NCBI GenBank assembly: GCA_913060505.1
Contig: CAJXRQ010000027.1
Span: 1-40,156 of the forward strand
Reading direction: 5' to 3'
Length of the DNA stretch: 40,156 nucleotides
Source of the DNA: an uncultured Desulfovibrio sp.
Lineage (GTDB): Bacteria; Desulfobacterota; Desulfovibrionia; Desulfovibrionales; Desulfovibrionaceae
Below the pieces are notes generated by a model that made no database searches, had not been told where the DNA came from, and was given only the letters and a program-made list of their open reading frames with translations. Positions 16,184 through 24,279 of this stretch are shown in pieces (positions within the stretch are counted from its first letter, which is position 1; every line of letters starts with the position of its first letter). The translations under genes and the position numbers were made by a program.

Positions 16184-16945
16184 ATGCTGTTTGGTGATGC
16201 CGAGGGCCGTACTGATTTGTGTTCCATGTCTGGTGCTGGAAAGAATAGCCTTGGGAACATTTTCCGCGCGGAAGATACAAGCTCACGGCTTTCGAGCCAA
16301 AGCGAAAGGAATTTCCCCATACCGGACGCCGTGCAGATGACAGTGCACCAATTGGCCGAGTCTCTGGGCAATGCCATTGATGCAAAAGACCATTGCACGC
16401 GATCACACTCCGAAGAGGTTGCCGTTGTTTCGCAGGCCATTGGCCTGCAATTGGGTCTTCCACCCCGCACTGCAGATATTTTACATATTGCCGGGCATTT
16501 GCATGATATCGGAAAAATCGGCATCCCGGATTCAATTCTTAAGAAACAGGGGCCGCTTACGGACAGGGAATACGCCACGATAAAGAGGCACCCGGAGATG
16601 GGCGCGGCCATTATCGAACCCGTGACGTGCCTTTCCGGTAACAACGGCATTGTGGATATGGTGTTGCATCATCATGAGCGTTTTGACGGCAAGGGCTACC
16701 CTGATGGTTTGGCTGGCGAGGACATCCCCCTTGGGGCGCGGGTGATCGCCGTAGCCGATACGCTTTCCGCCATGTTGCAGGATCGGCCGTATCGCCGGGC
16801 ACGCAGTTATGTGGAGGTCGTGGCCGAGATTCAACAATGCTCGGGAAGTCAGTTCGATCCGCGAATTGTCGAAGCCTTCATGGATATTCGCGAAACAGTG
16901 CAGGGCTACCTGCTTTCCATGCGTGAACTCTGCGCCGTCCTGTAA
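16184..16945 (+). CDS. HD-GYP domain protein, probable c-di-GMP phosphodiesterase
   Basis: 253 residues from the ATG at 16184, chosen for AAGGAG 8 bases upstream; the frame is open back to 16067 but the added residues have no such site. The C-terminal ~170 residues are a canonical HD-GYP domain: the metal motif HDIGKIGIPDSIL, then HHHERFDGKGYPDGLAGEDIP and ARVIAVADTLSAML. HD-GYP enzymes hydrolyse cyclic di-GMP to pGpG or GMP. The N-terminal ~45 residues form no recognisable sensor domain and there is no membrane segment, so it is probably a small cytoplasmic enzyme controlled by partners. Confidence 0.9.
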   Translation: MLFGDAEGRTDLCSMSGAGKNSLGNIFRAEDTSSRLSSQSERNFPIPDAVQMTVHQLAESLGNAIDAKDHCTRSHSEEVAVVSQAIGLQLGLPPRTADILHIAGHLHDIGKIGIPDSILKKQGPLTDREYATIKRHPEMGAAIIEPVTCLSGNNGIVDMVLHHHERFDGKGYPDGLAGEDIPLGARVIAVADTLSAMLQDRPYRRARSYVEVVAEIQQCSGSQFDPRIVEAFMDIRETVQGYLLSMRELCAVL

Positions 16946-17191
16946 TGGAATATTTCAAACAACGTTTTTTTCCTGCCTCAAAATGCCTGTCGAGGCAGAA
17001 TAAGGTGGACCCGGAGCCTCGTTTTCCTGGAAACAATGCATGTTGCCATGTGCTAGGGCCTTCCTCTTGACGAGTTGCTCCGGGTCCGCTTTGTTCTTCT
17101 CCCTTGTTTTATTTCAAGCCGAGTTTTTGTAAGGTGTGCGGCACACAACGTCGTGTTGAACCGTTTGCATACAGGACAAGGAGAAAGAACA

Positions 17192-17392
17192 TTGGCAGTG
17201 CCGACAAGAAAGGAAATCGCTCCGGGGATGCGGGTACGTATCGTACTCAAGAAAGATCAGCGCTCCGGCACTTTGACAGAGGGGATTGTCGCCAATCTGC
17301 TGACCAAGTCCCCAACGCATCCCCACGGTATCAAGGTGCGTTTGCAGGATGGGCAGGTCGGGCGCGTGAAGATGATCGTAACCCCGGATTAA
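17192..17392 (+). CDS. YwbE-like small protein
   Basis: 66-residue protein matching the YwbE family: PGMRVRIVLKKDQRSG, then LTEGIVANLLTKSP and THPHGIKVRLQDGQVGRV. It folds as a small beta barrel by family knowledge and its function is unknown. The start is TTG at 17192, supported by AAGGAG 8 bases upstream and by the family N-terminus beginning just before the RKEIAPGMRV segment. The upstream in-frame residues to 17075 have no family similarity. It lies 115 bases before the tRNA-Ala gene on the same strand. Confidence 0.85.
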   Translation: MAVPTRKEIAPGMRVRIVLKKDQRSGTLTEGIVANLLTKSPTHPHGIKVRLQDGQVGRVKMIVTPD

Positions 17393-17460
17393 CGGGAATT
17401 GCTCTCGCTCGATTTTACATTTCTCCATACGGGGACTTGATATTTTTGCCTGATTTGCAG

Positions 17461-17489
17461 TTGACAGCCGCAGGATTTTTCAGCAAATT
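17461..17489 (+). promoter_or_regulatory. Possible promoter of tRNA-Ala
   Basis: A perfect TTGACA (17461-17466) is followed after 17 bases by a poor -10 (CAAATT, 3 of 6). It lies about 45 bases upstream of the tRNA. The -35 match is strong and the -10 weak. Confidence 0.35.
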
Positions 17490-17507
17490 GCATTTCCCAA
17501 CACGTGT

Positions 17508-17583
<76 letters not shown>

Positions 17584-17597
17584 CCATATTTCCTAAG

Positions 17598-17638
17598 AAA
17601 AAGGACCGTTTAGCTTGATAGGCTGATCGGTCCTTTTT
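17598..17638 (+). terminator. Terminator of tRNA-Ala
   Basis: A perfect 11-bp stem (17598-17608 with 17628-17638) with A-rich 5' and T-rich 3' arms lies 14 bases after the tRNA CCA end. It forms a strong intrinsic terminator. Confidence 0.85.
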
Positions 17639-17645
17639 CTGTTTG

Positions 17646-17667
17646 TGGTGAACCATTTGGTCAACCG
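17646..17667 (+). repeat. Paired 12-bp-spaced repeat, left copy (possible integrase arm site)
   Basis: Two TGGT(G/C)AACC units start 12 bases apart (17646 and 17658). The 22-base block matches 19319-19340 at 19 of 22 positions in the same orientation. Positions 63 bases inside the tRNA end and about 95 bases inside the opposite repeat fit arm-type integrase sites flanking an attP core. Confidence 0.5.
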
Positions 17668-17964
17668 GTTGTTGATAAAAGTGTTTGAGATCACTGATTA
17701 AAGTTGTGTATGAGCTGTGTTTGAGGATGTGTGAGGAGGGATTGGTTTTTGTCAGTGCTTGTTGGCGATTCTTCGGGGTGTGATCATTTCGCGCCTCCTG
17801 CCCGTTTCTGGGGGGGGAGAATAGGTAAGGGTTTTGATAAACGCGTAGGATTGGGGTGTTTATGGGAGAGAGGGTGTAGGTGCTCTGGTGCTTCGTCGGG
17901 TGGTGGAAGAGCGCTTGGATTCGAGTCAAGCGGTCATTGTCTAGATTGGCTTGGGCGGGTAATG

Positions 17965-18276
17965 TTATTTGGAGTAGTTTTTACCATCAGTGGAAAGAAG
18001 GTAAAGTGTCTCGCTGTATGGTAGGCGCATATAGATTTTGGATTTAGCTATTTGAGCGAGCGCCATACTTCTGCAAAGAATACTGACTCCGCCTGTTTTA
18101 CGTTCGCAAATCGCATCTGCACTTTCGATAAAATTCATCTCTCCTACTCGTGGGATGACGAGTGTCTTTCCTTCTGGCACAGCACCTATAGGTTGAATCA
18201 CAAATAGCGTGATTTGTGTCGATAATAGAAATAGAAGAAGTGTGCTTGCCAAAATGAAGAAGATGAATTTTTTCAT
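17965..18276 (-). CDS. Small membrane-anchored or secreted protein, unknown function
   Basis: 103 residues. Residues 2-30 are strongly hydrophobic after an initial Met-Lys-Lys, giving an uncleaved anchor or signal peptide. The remainder (about 70 residues) contains two Cys (in DAICERK and ILCRS) that could form a disulfide in the periplasm. I do not recognise a family. It follows the lipoprotein gene by 11 bases on the same strand, so the two are probably co-transcribed. The visibly AT-rich composition differs from the flanking chromosome and indicates acquisition. Confidence 0.6.
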   Translation of the reverse strand: MKKFIFFILASTLLLFLLSTQITLFVIQPIGAVPEGKTLVIPRVGEMNFIESADAICERKTGGVSILCRSMALAQIAKSKIYMRLPYSETLYLLSTDGKNYSK

Positions 18277-18287
18277 GTACCAGCCTG

Positions 18288-19187
18288 TTAATTCGTTTGT
18301 TTGAGAAGCTTGAAAGCATCTAATGCTTCTTGAAGAGCTTGTTTATGCCTTTTTTTAATAACTCTATCATTATGGTATTGGTTTCCATAGAAGCGAATAA
18401 TGGCTTCCTTTGAATTAATTATTCTTTCAATAACGGTAAGGTCCCAATCGGTAGGAGATACATCAGACCATTCCCATATATCTCCTCCAGAGTTGTCTCT
18501 TTCGAAAGTTTCGTAAGTGAGGTCAAGTTTTGCGCCATCAACGAAAGCAATTGCTTTTTTGACGAACAACCAATCACTAGACTCATAATAAAGCTTCATC
18601 CTGAGCCAGGGCGTGGAACGTTTTCCGATGTAAAGTGATAATGGGGCCTCTGTGCCACCGTATGATTTGATATACTTGTGCCAAGTCAGTGATTTATACG
18701 GAGTATACCACGTAATTCCCTCAATCTTGTCTTTTCGGATTTTCATGCTTTTGAGGGATTTTTTCAATCGAGTTTCTTCGGCCTTCTTTTTACGTGCTTC
18801 CTCGGTCTTCCGTGCTTTCTTTTTGCGGAGAGCTTCCGCTTTTTCCTTTTTCTTAATTGCTTCAATCTTCGAGAGGTAATTCTTGGCAGTTTTAGCCTCT
18901 TTTGATTCGGGGTGCTTTTCAATTAGCCTGTTATAAATAGATGTAAATTGGTCGTAATCGTGTTCATCAAAAGATAATTTAGCCTTGGCGAGTAATCGTT
19001 CTGCCCCGTTTTCAAGTTCATCAAGTTTTGCTTCAAGCGATGAAACTTGTGACCTGAGGCTTTCATTTTCAGTTTTGACAGCATCATAGTCGGCTTTTAA
19101 TTTCTGATGCTCTTCAGCGTTGACGCAACCGAAAAGCACCAAGCAAAAAGTGAAGGTCAGAAGGATATTTCGTCGTAATACGAACAT
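18288..19187 (-). CDS. Lipoprotein with coiled coil and unknown C-terminal domain
   Basis: 299 residues. The N-terminus has a lipoprotein signal with lipobox LFGC (Cys21), so it should be membrane anchored in the envelope. Residues ~25-60 are a heptad-like coiled coil, ~60-110 resemble a TPR-type helical repeat (ERLLAKAKLSFDEHDYDQF), and ~110-150 are a highly charged Lys/Glu/Arg/Ala helix. The C-terminal ~140 residues (from GITWYTPYKSLTW) form an alpha/beta domain rich in Trp and Tyr that I do not recognise. One sampled 60-base line (18361-18420) is 32% GC by hand count, against 70% for a line in the glycan cluster. Cargo of the tRNA-Ala insert. Confidence 0.7.
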   Translation of the reverse strand: MFVLRRNILLTFTFCLVLFGCVNAEEHQKLKADYDAVKTENESLRSQVSSLEAKLDELENGAERLLAKAKLSFDEHDYDQFTSIYNRLIEKHPESKEAKTAKNYLSKIEAIKKKEKAEALRKKKARKTEEARKKKAEETRLKKSLKSMKIRKDKIEGITWYTPYKSLTWHKYIKSYGGTEAPLSLYIGKRSTPWLRMKLYYESSDWLFVKKAIAFVDGAKLDLTYETFERDNSGGDIWEWSDVSPTDWDLTVIERIINSKEAIIRFYGNQYHNDRVIKKRHKQALQEALDAFKLLKQTN

Positions 19188-19318
19188 GATTATGGTATCC
19201 TGAATGTTTATTTGTGATTTGACAAAAATCTATATCGTCTATTCTTTTAATGTTCAAGATCAGATGTGAATCAGGTTTGTCTGTCGAGCAAATATGCACT
19301 GTGTTGTCCTCAAAATTT

Positions 19319-19340
19319 TGGTCAACCATCTGGTCAACCA
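19319..19340 (+). repeat. Paired 12-bp-spaced repeat, right copy (possible integrase arm site)
   Basis: Two TGGTCAACCA units start at 19319 and 19331, with the same 12-base spacing as at 17646-17667. It ends 94 bases before the right tRNA-derived repeat. The 19188-19434 gap contains no gene that I can support. Confidence 0.5.
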
Positions 19341-19434
19341 AATGCCTTTAACACACCTCCAACATCACTGATTTTCTGTTGACTTTAAAATAAAAAGCCG
19401 AAGTATTTCAACGCTTATGCAGCCGTCCTCGTGC

Positions 19435-19473
19435 ATGGCATTCAAGAGGTCGTGGGTTCAATTCCCTCCAGCT
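19435..19473 (+). repeat. Attachment-type direct repeat, distal copy (attR)
   Basis: An exact 39-base copy of tRNA-Ala positions 17539-17577. The next bases match with one substitution, then diverge before the CCA is completed. No acceptor 5' half precedes it, so it is not a functional tRNA. Confidence 0.85.
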
Positions 19474-19490
19474 TCACCCGCAAGAAAATT

Positions 19491-19523
19491 AAGGGTTTCA
19501 AGTGAATGCTTGGAACCCTTTTT
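19491..19523 (+). terminator. Terminator following the distal tRNA repeat
   Basis: A 12-bp stem (19491-19502 with 19509-19520, one G-U) with a 6-base loop ends in a T run. It stands at the same place relative to the tRNA repeat as the real tRNA terminator. It may be the original terminator of the tRNA, displaced by integration. Confidence 0.75.
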
Positions 19524-20089
19524 CGTGCCTGATGGCGGATTTTAGGAATATGTCCGCTGTGTCCGCCGCTTCCGACGAGGTGCTTGTCAGTGCCGGTCAT
19601 GGCGTAGCGCCTTGCCAGGCGATCCTGAAAACCGTCTTCCAGCACGCCTTCAAGGTGGCTGTATCCAGGGCGCAGATCGGCTTGATGAATTTTGCTTGAT
19701 TTGAAAGGCCATCCCGCACGTGATGGCCTTTCAAATAGGTTCGCCTTCGTGCAAAGTTGTATCCTTCCGCTTGCTGAAGCAGGGGCGAAGTGGTAGGGCA
19801 AAGGACAAAATGCGGATCGAAGGGGCTTGTCCATTCGTCGCCCAAAGGCACAACGGGAAAACACCCGGCGGGAAAGGGAACGAGCCACTTACCGGGCTGG
19901 GGGAAATGGTTCGCCGCGCAACATATTGCAGCCATCCATCCGAGATATCGCCCCAAATGCCCGATGGCCGATGACGAGAAAAAGGATCTCCGCCACGGCT
20001 CGCAGCATCCCGACCACTAGAGGTATCGCCTTGTTTTCAGCAGGCCAAGCGTCTTTTTTTGGACGAAGGCCCTAAACAATTTAGTTGAG
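19524..20089. other. Gap without a supported gene, containing a strong hairpin
   Basis: These ~570 bases hold a perfect 14-bp hairpin (19700-19713 with 19722-19735, 8-base loop, A-rich left and T-rich right). Several overlapping short frames in both directions resemble no family. They could be remains of a decayed gene, but I cannot identify one. Confidence 0.5.
19700..19735. terminator. Perfect 14-bp hairpin, probably a bidirectional terminator
   Basis: Arms 19700-19713 and 19722-19735 pair perfectly. The outer ends are TTTGAAA/TTTCAAA, so a T-containing tail appears on both strands. It separates the att region from the glycan cluster. Confidence 0.6.
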
Positions 20090-20118
20090 TTGACGATTAT
20101 GCACTTAGTGAATAAACT
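20090..20118 (+). promoter_or_regulatory. Predicted promoter of the glycan cluster
   Basis: TTGACG (20090-20095, 5 of 6) and TAAACT (20113-20118, 4 of 6) are exactly 17 bases apart. Transcription would start near 20125, upstream of the GTG start at 20162 but downstream of the alternative ATG at 20099, so it also helps to decide the start of the first gene. Confidence 0.45.
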
Positions 20119-20161
20119 ATTTTGCACAAACAACAATTCGACAAATACCCCGAGGGGCACC

Positions 20162-21175
20162 GTGAACGTAGGTATCATTGGATATGGGAAAATGGGCAAA
20201 TTACGCCATAAAATTCTTGAGGAAATAGGCGGCCACCGAGTTGCTCACGTTTGCGACACGGCTCCTGTTCCGGGTGAATTCCGAACGACGACAGACCCCG
20301 ATGACCTTATCGGCGACCCCGAAATCGGCGCCGTTTTCATCTGCACACCCAACAATTTGATCAGTGACTTAACGATTCGTGCTCTGGACGCCGGAAAGCA
20401 CGTCTTTGCGGAAAAGCCTCCGGGAGTATCTTCCCGGGAAGTGCTGGACATGATCGCCGCGGAAAAACGCAATCCCGGCAAGAAGCTCATGTTCGGTTTC
20501 AATCACAGATATCATGAGAGTGTCCGGGAGGCGAAGCGTCGGCTTGATACCGGCGACTACGGGAAAATACTGTGGATGCGCGGCCGCTACGGGAAAAGCG
20601 TGGATGAGAGCTTTTACAACGAATGGCGGGCGAAGCGGGGGCAGTCCGGCGGCGGAATCCTCATGGATCAGGGCATCCACATGCTGGACCTGCTCATGTA
20701 TTTCGCCGGCGGTTTTGACGAGGTAAAGAGCTACTGCTCCAATCTGTATTGGAATCTCGACGTGGAGGACAACGTCTTTGCCCTCTTGCGAAACAGCGAA
20801 AACCACGTGGTCGCCTCGCTGCACTCGACCATGACGCAATGGCGGCATCTCTTTGCCCTCGAGATATTCATGGAGCGCGGCTACATCGTCATTAACGGAT
20901 TGGTCACATCCTCGATGAGTTACACCATAAATTCCGGAGAGGAAGTGCTGACCATCGCCGCGAACAGGACGCCTCCTCCCCAGGCCAGACATTCCAGCGA
21001 AGAACGGTTCGTCTACAAAAAGGACTACTCATGGAATCATGAGATGTCGGCTTTCTTTACCGCCATAGAAGAAGACGGACCCATTGTTTTCGGAAACACC
21101 GGAGACAGCCTTGAACTCATGCAGATGATAGAACGCATATACAAAGACGGCGATTGCCCGGGAGTGCGGTCATGA
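20162..21175 (+). CDS. Gfo/Idh/MocA family oxidoreductase
   Basis: 337 residues from GTG at 20162, with GAGG 6 bases upstream. The protein then begins VNVGIIGYGKMG, as this family does; the frame stays open to 20090, but those bases hold the predicted promoter. The N-terminal Rossmann fold shows GxGxxG and the later AGKHVFAEKPPGV (conserved EKP). The C-terminal half has NHRYHESVREAK and SGGGILMDQGIHMLDLL (conserved GG...DxxxH). These enzymes oxidise or reduce sugar hydroxyls using NAD(P). Probably makes a keto- or modified sugar for the cluster. Stop overlaps the next ATG (ATGA). Confidence 0.9.
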   Translation: MNVGIIGYGKMGKLRHKILEEIGGHRVAHVCDTAPVPGEFRTTTDPDDLIGDPEIGAVFICTPNNLISDLTIRALDAGKHVFAEKPPGVSSREVLDMIAAEKRNPGKKLMFGFNHRYHESVREAKRRLDTGDYGKILWMRGRYGKSVDESFYNEWRAKRGQSGGGILMDQGIHMLDLLMYFAGGFDEVKSYCSNLYWNLDVEDNVFALLRNSENHVVASLHSTMTQWRHLFALEIFMERGYIVINGLVTSSMSYTINSGEEVLTIAANRTPPPQARHSSEERFVYKKDYSWNHEMSAFFTAIEEDGPIVFGNTGDSLELMQMIERIYKDGDCPGVRS

Positions 21176-22095
21176 AAAAGAAAATTTTGCTGGGGACCTC
21201 CTCGTTCGGGAAAAAGGATCCATCCCCCATTCAGTACATGACGGACCGGGGATACGAGGTGATCCCCAACCCCCACGGACGAAAGCTGACCAAACCCGAA
21301 TTGATGGAGCTGCTCGCGGGGGTGGATGGACTGCTGGCCGGACTTGAGACCATAGACAGGGAAGTGCTGGCATCAAGCACCCTCCGCGCCGTGTCCCGAT
21401 GCGGCTCCGGGATTTCCAACGTGGATGTGGACGCCTGCAAGGAATTGGGAATCGCCTTCAGCTTCACGCCGTTCGGCCCCACCCAGGCGGTCGCGGAATT
21501 GACGGTAGGCATGATCCTTTCCCTGCTCCGCCAAAGCTTCGCCATGCATGCCAGCCTGTCTCAAGGGAAATGGGACAAGCGCGTGGGCTTCCAACTGAAG
21601 GGAAAGACCGTGTGCATCGTGGGATACGGACGCATAGGTCAATGCACGGCAGGCCTGTTGCAGGCCTTCAACGTTGACATCATCGCCGTTGACCCCTTCG
21701 CCGAGGCATCGGCAGGACTCCGCGTCATGGAACTGCACGACGCCCTGCCAATTTCCGACCTGGTGATTCTACACCTGGCCGGAGAAGATCTGATCATGGG
21801 CGCACCGGAGTTCGCCTTGATGAAGGAAGGCGCCTACTTGTGCAACGCCGCTCGCGGCAAAAACGTGGATGAAGCCGCGCTGTTTGCGGCGTTTAACAGC
21901 GAAAAGCTCGCCGGAGCCTGGTTGGACAGCTTTTCAACCGAGCCATACATCGGCCCCCTGTGCGGTCATCCCAAGGTGCTCATGACGCCCCATGTGGGCT
22001 CCTACACCGCCGAAGGCCGCCGCGACATGGAGATGGAGGCGGCAAGGAACATGGTTACGGATTTGGACAAGCCCTCAACCGGCAGCCGCCCATAA
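21172..22095 (+). CDS. D-2-hydroxyacid dehydrogenase, phosphoglycerate dehydrogenase-like
   Basis: 307 residues. Visible features are the catalytic-domain segment RCGSGISNVDVDACKE (about 80-95), the NAD-binding GYGRIGQ (about 150), NAARGKNVDEAALFAAF (the family's ARGxxVDExAL), and the C-terminal catalytic His in MTPHVGSYT. It lacks the ACT/regulatory domain of serine-pathway SerA, and its location in a glycan cluster suggests another 2-hydroxyacid substrate, perhaps building an acidic residue such as a glyceric- or lactic-acid substituent (inference). The start ATG overlaps the preceding TGA by ATGA, so translation is coupled. Confidence 0.88.
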   Translation: MKKKILLGTSSFGKKDPSPIQYMTDRGYEVIPNPHGRKLTKPELMELLAGVDGLLAGLETIDREVLASSTLRAVSRCGSGISNVDVDACKELGIAFSFTPFGPTQAVAELTVGMILSLLRQSFAMHASLSQGKWDKRVGFQLKGKTVCIVGYGRIGQCTAGLLQAFNVDIIAVDPFAEASAGLRVMELHDALPISDLVILHLAGEDLIMGAPEFALMKEGAYLCNAARGKNVDEAALFAAFNSEKLAGAWLDSFSTEPYIGPLCGHPKVLMTPHVGSYTAEGRRDMEMEAARNMVTDLDKPSTGSRP

Positions 22096-22158
22096 ACAAC
22101 ACATTGGTTTTACGATTAATTTTGTCCGGTCAATCAATAATGCAGGGAGTGCAATGCG

Positions 22159-22362
22159 ATGCCTGAACAGGAGAGGAGGAAGGTGAACGGCTTTCTGGAG
22201 GAGAGCATCCCTGATATCGAGCGAATCGGTTACGGCACGGTCCACTACGGCAATCGGGAAAAGTACATCCCTGCATCCAACACGGTTGCATTCATTCAGG
22301 CCATTACCAATAGGCAATTGGTCTACATGGATTTTTCACCTTCTGTAATGGCCTGCCATTAA
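22159..22362 (+). CDS. Small ORF, unknown
   Basis: 67 residues with GGGAG upstream at about 9 bases. There is no signal peptide or membrane segment, and composition is ordinary (IGYGTVHYGNREKYIPASN). It resembles no family that I know and may be a short accessory protein or the truncated start of a once larger gene. It stands between the dehydrogenase and the SGNH hydrolase on the same strand. Confidence 0.35.
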   Translation: MPEQERRKVNGFLEESIPDIERIGYGTVHYGNREKYIPASNTVAFIQAITNRQLVYMDFSPSVMACH

Positions 22363-22397
22363 TTCCCGGACTATTTAAATTTCAAGGAGTCGGAAAC

Positions 22398-23288
22398 ATG
22401 TTTACAGCAAACCCCGCGCCCGTGCCGGTGTCCGCCTTGGACCCCCACACCGGTTTCGGCTATTTTGATGAAAAAGACGTCGAGCTCCAGCAGGAAGAAA
22501 GGATGACAGATGGAATCGTCTCCATAGGCCCGATGGATGCGGATATGCGCATTGCCGTGCTGGGAGGGTCCACCTCGGCGCCGTCCTTTGCGGACAACTG
22601 GCCCCGAAAGCTCTATCACCTCCTGAAGAAAAACGGACGTTCGGTCTGTATATACAACTGCGCCGTCCCCGGGTACTCCTCACACCAAGAATTGATCAAG
22701 CTCATTAGGGACGTCTCCCCTCTACAGCCCAAGGTCGTGCTGGCGCTGAACGGAGTTAATGATTTTGCCCCCTTCCATTTCAAGAACAACCACCCGATGT
22801 CACACCCGTATCAGAGCTTTGTCTGCGAAACCATCGTCAGCAAGCAGCGCGAATTCGGGATTAGAGACATCTACAACAACAACAATCTCCGCGGCGTGAA
22901 TTTCGGCGTGAAATATTCCACGGAACTGCATGTGCTGTGGCTCCGAAACGTTCGTTTCATGCGGGCGCTGTGCGTGGAAATGGGGATACCGTACCACTGC
23001 TTTCTTCAGCCGGTCATCGGCATAGGCAACTATCACACAAACGAAGAGGAATTGCAGGCACTCGACCTTTTGGACAAGAGGGGGAAGGGGAGGTACCTGT
23101 CCAGCCTGAAAAATTTCTACCACCATGCGATTCAATACGCCAAGGAACTCGATTATGTTCATGATCTCACTAGCATATTTGATGGGATGGAACAAAAGTA
23201 CAAAGACGTCAGACATCTTAACGAGGGAGGGAATACGTATTTGACGGAATGCATCGCCAACATCGTGAACGACAACATCGCGTTCTAG
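22398..23288 (+). CDS. SGNH/GDSL-type hydrolase
   Basis: 296 residues with AAGGAG 8 bases before the ATG. SGNH blocks: I, IAVLGGSTS (nucleophile Ser near residue 55); II, NCAVPGYSSHQE (conserved Gly); III, VLALNGVNDF (conserved Asn); V, DVRHLNEGGN (Asp/His pair near the C-terminus). No signal peptide is visible, so it probably acts in the cytoplasm. In glycan clusters such proteins add or remove O-acetyl groups; which one applies here is not shown. The ~50-residue N-terminal part before block I is family specific. Confidence 0.8.
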   Translation: MFTANPAPVPVSALDPHTGFGYFDEKDVELQQEERMTDGIVSIGPMDADMRIAVLGGSTSAPSFADNWPRKLYHLLKKNGRSVCIYNCAVPGYSSHQELIKLIRDVSPLQPKVVLALNGVNDFAPFHFKNNHPMSHPYQSFVCETIVSKQREFGIRDIYNNNNLRGVNFGVKYSTELHVLWLRNVRFMRALCVEMGIPYHCFLQPVIGIGNYHTNEEELQALDLLDKRGKGRYLSSLKNFYHHAIQYAKELDYVHDLTSIFDGMEQKYKDVRHLNEGGNTYLTECIANIVNDNIAF

Positions 23289-23390
23289 CTGCCCAAGGCG
23301 ACGTCCCGTCCCAGTCCATGACGTTGGATTTTATTGATGACTATGGGGTGAATTGACAATTTTCTTTTATCTTTTTTTGGAGGTGCATCC

Positions 23391-24254
23391 ATGGATCAAC
23401 CTGAAATTAAATTCTTACCGGTAGATAGACGTAAAAAATCGTCCACGTACGTGCGTGATTGCGGGTACAACAAGGCCTCCCAGCACGGCGAAGATGGAAT
23501 CATAGAAAAAATATTCGAGATAGTCGGGGTCGAGAACAAATGGTGCGTCGAGTTCGGTGCCGGCGACGGTAAATCACTGAGCAACAGCCACACGCTGATC
23601 AACGAACTGGGTTGGTCGGCAGTGTTGCTGGAGCCTTCTCCGTCCGCCCAGCGACTCCAGGATCTGTACAAGGATCGGGACGACGTCCATACCCTGTCGA
23701 CGAAAGTGGGGTTGGGCAAGGATGATTGTCTCGATGCCATCCTCGACGGACTCGACTGCGGCATCCCGCAGGAATTCGACTTCATATCCATTGATATCGA
23801 CGGCAACGATTACCATATCTGGTCCGATATCGTTAAATACAAACCCAGAGTCGTCTGCATCGAATTCAATCACATGATGCCCAACGACGTCTATTTCGTT
23901 CAGCAGCGCGACGAGAACATCAATATCGGAACCTCCTGCCTGGCGATGATAGAACTGGGAAAACAGAAGGGATACGAGTTCGTTGCCGTGTCTGAAGCCA
24001 ATGCTTTTTTTGTGCGGCAAGCGCTGTTCCCGTTGTTTGAAATAGAAGACAACTCGATCGACGCCATGGTCTTTATCGGCGAAAGAGAAACGAAATTGAT
24101 CCAAGCATACAATGGAGAGCTCTTTGTGGTCGGACTGAATGTCAATCCCTGGAAGGGCTTCGGGTTGGATCACGAGATGCTACAGGTACTCCCCAAGAAT
24201 ATGCGGGAATGGAAGTTTGACGGAAAAATTTTTCCGCAAACCAAAATCAAGTAG
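23391..24254 (+). CDS. FkbM-like SAM-dependent methyltransferase
   Basis: 287 residues with GGAGG 7 bases before the ATG. SAM-binding motif I is CVEFGAGDGKSLSNS (about 47-61), followed by an acidic strand end AVLLEPSPSA. The later DFISIDIDGNDYHIW (about 128-142) is the FkbM-type post-motif with DxDGxxY. FkbM enzymes O-methylate sugars or carbohydrate-linked hydroxyls. A second methyltransferase of the same superfamily lies at 30609-31571, suggesting two methyl groups or two sites on the glycan. The C-terminal ~80 residues are not recognised. Confidence 0.78.
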   Translation: MDQPEIKFLPVDRRKKSSTYVRDCGYNKASQHGEDGIIEKIFEIVGVENKWCVEFGAGDGKSLSNSHTLINELGWSAVLLEPSPSAQRLQDLYKDRDDVHTLSTKVGLGKDDCLDAILDGLDCGIPQEFDFISIDIDGNDYHIWSDIVKYKPRVVCIEFNHMMPNDVYFVQQRDENINIGTSCLAMIELGKQKGYEFVAVSEANAFFVRQALFPLFEIEDNSIDAMVFIGERETKLIQAYNGELFVVGLNVNPWKGFGLDHEMLQVLPKNMREWKFDGKIFPQTKIK

Positions 24255-24279
24255 ACACCGCTTGTACGGAGGGACCGAG

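Larger units (their letters stand above)
17584..17964. other. Gap without a gene at the left end of the insert
   Basis: Apart from the tRNA terminator and the paired repeat at 17646-17667, I see no supported gene in these 381 bases. The open frames here have unlikely composition (very Gly/Arg/Trp-rich) or are antisense to the tRNA. Confidence 0.5.

Noticed and set aside
17731..18024. Plus-strand 97-codon frame in the insert
   Set aside because: Implausible Gly/Trp/Arg/Cys-rich composition, no ribosome site, and it runs into the minus-strand gene at 17965.
19442..19888. Minus-strand frame of 148 codons ending over the second tRNA copy
   Set aside because: Same LEGIEPTTS ending caused by the antisense of the tRNA repeat; it also spans a terminator hairpin.
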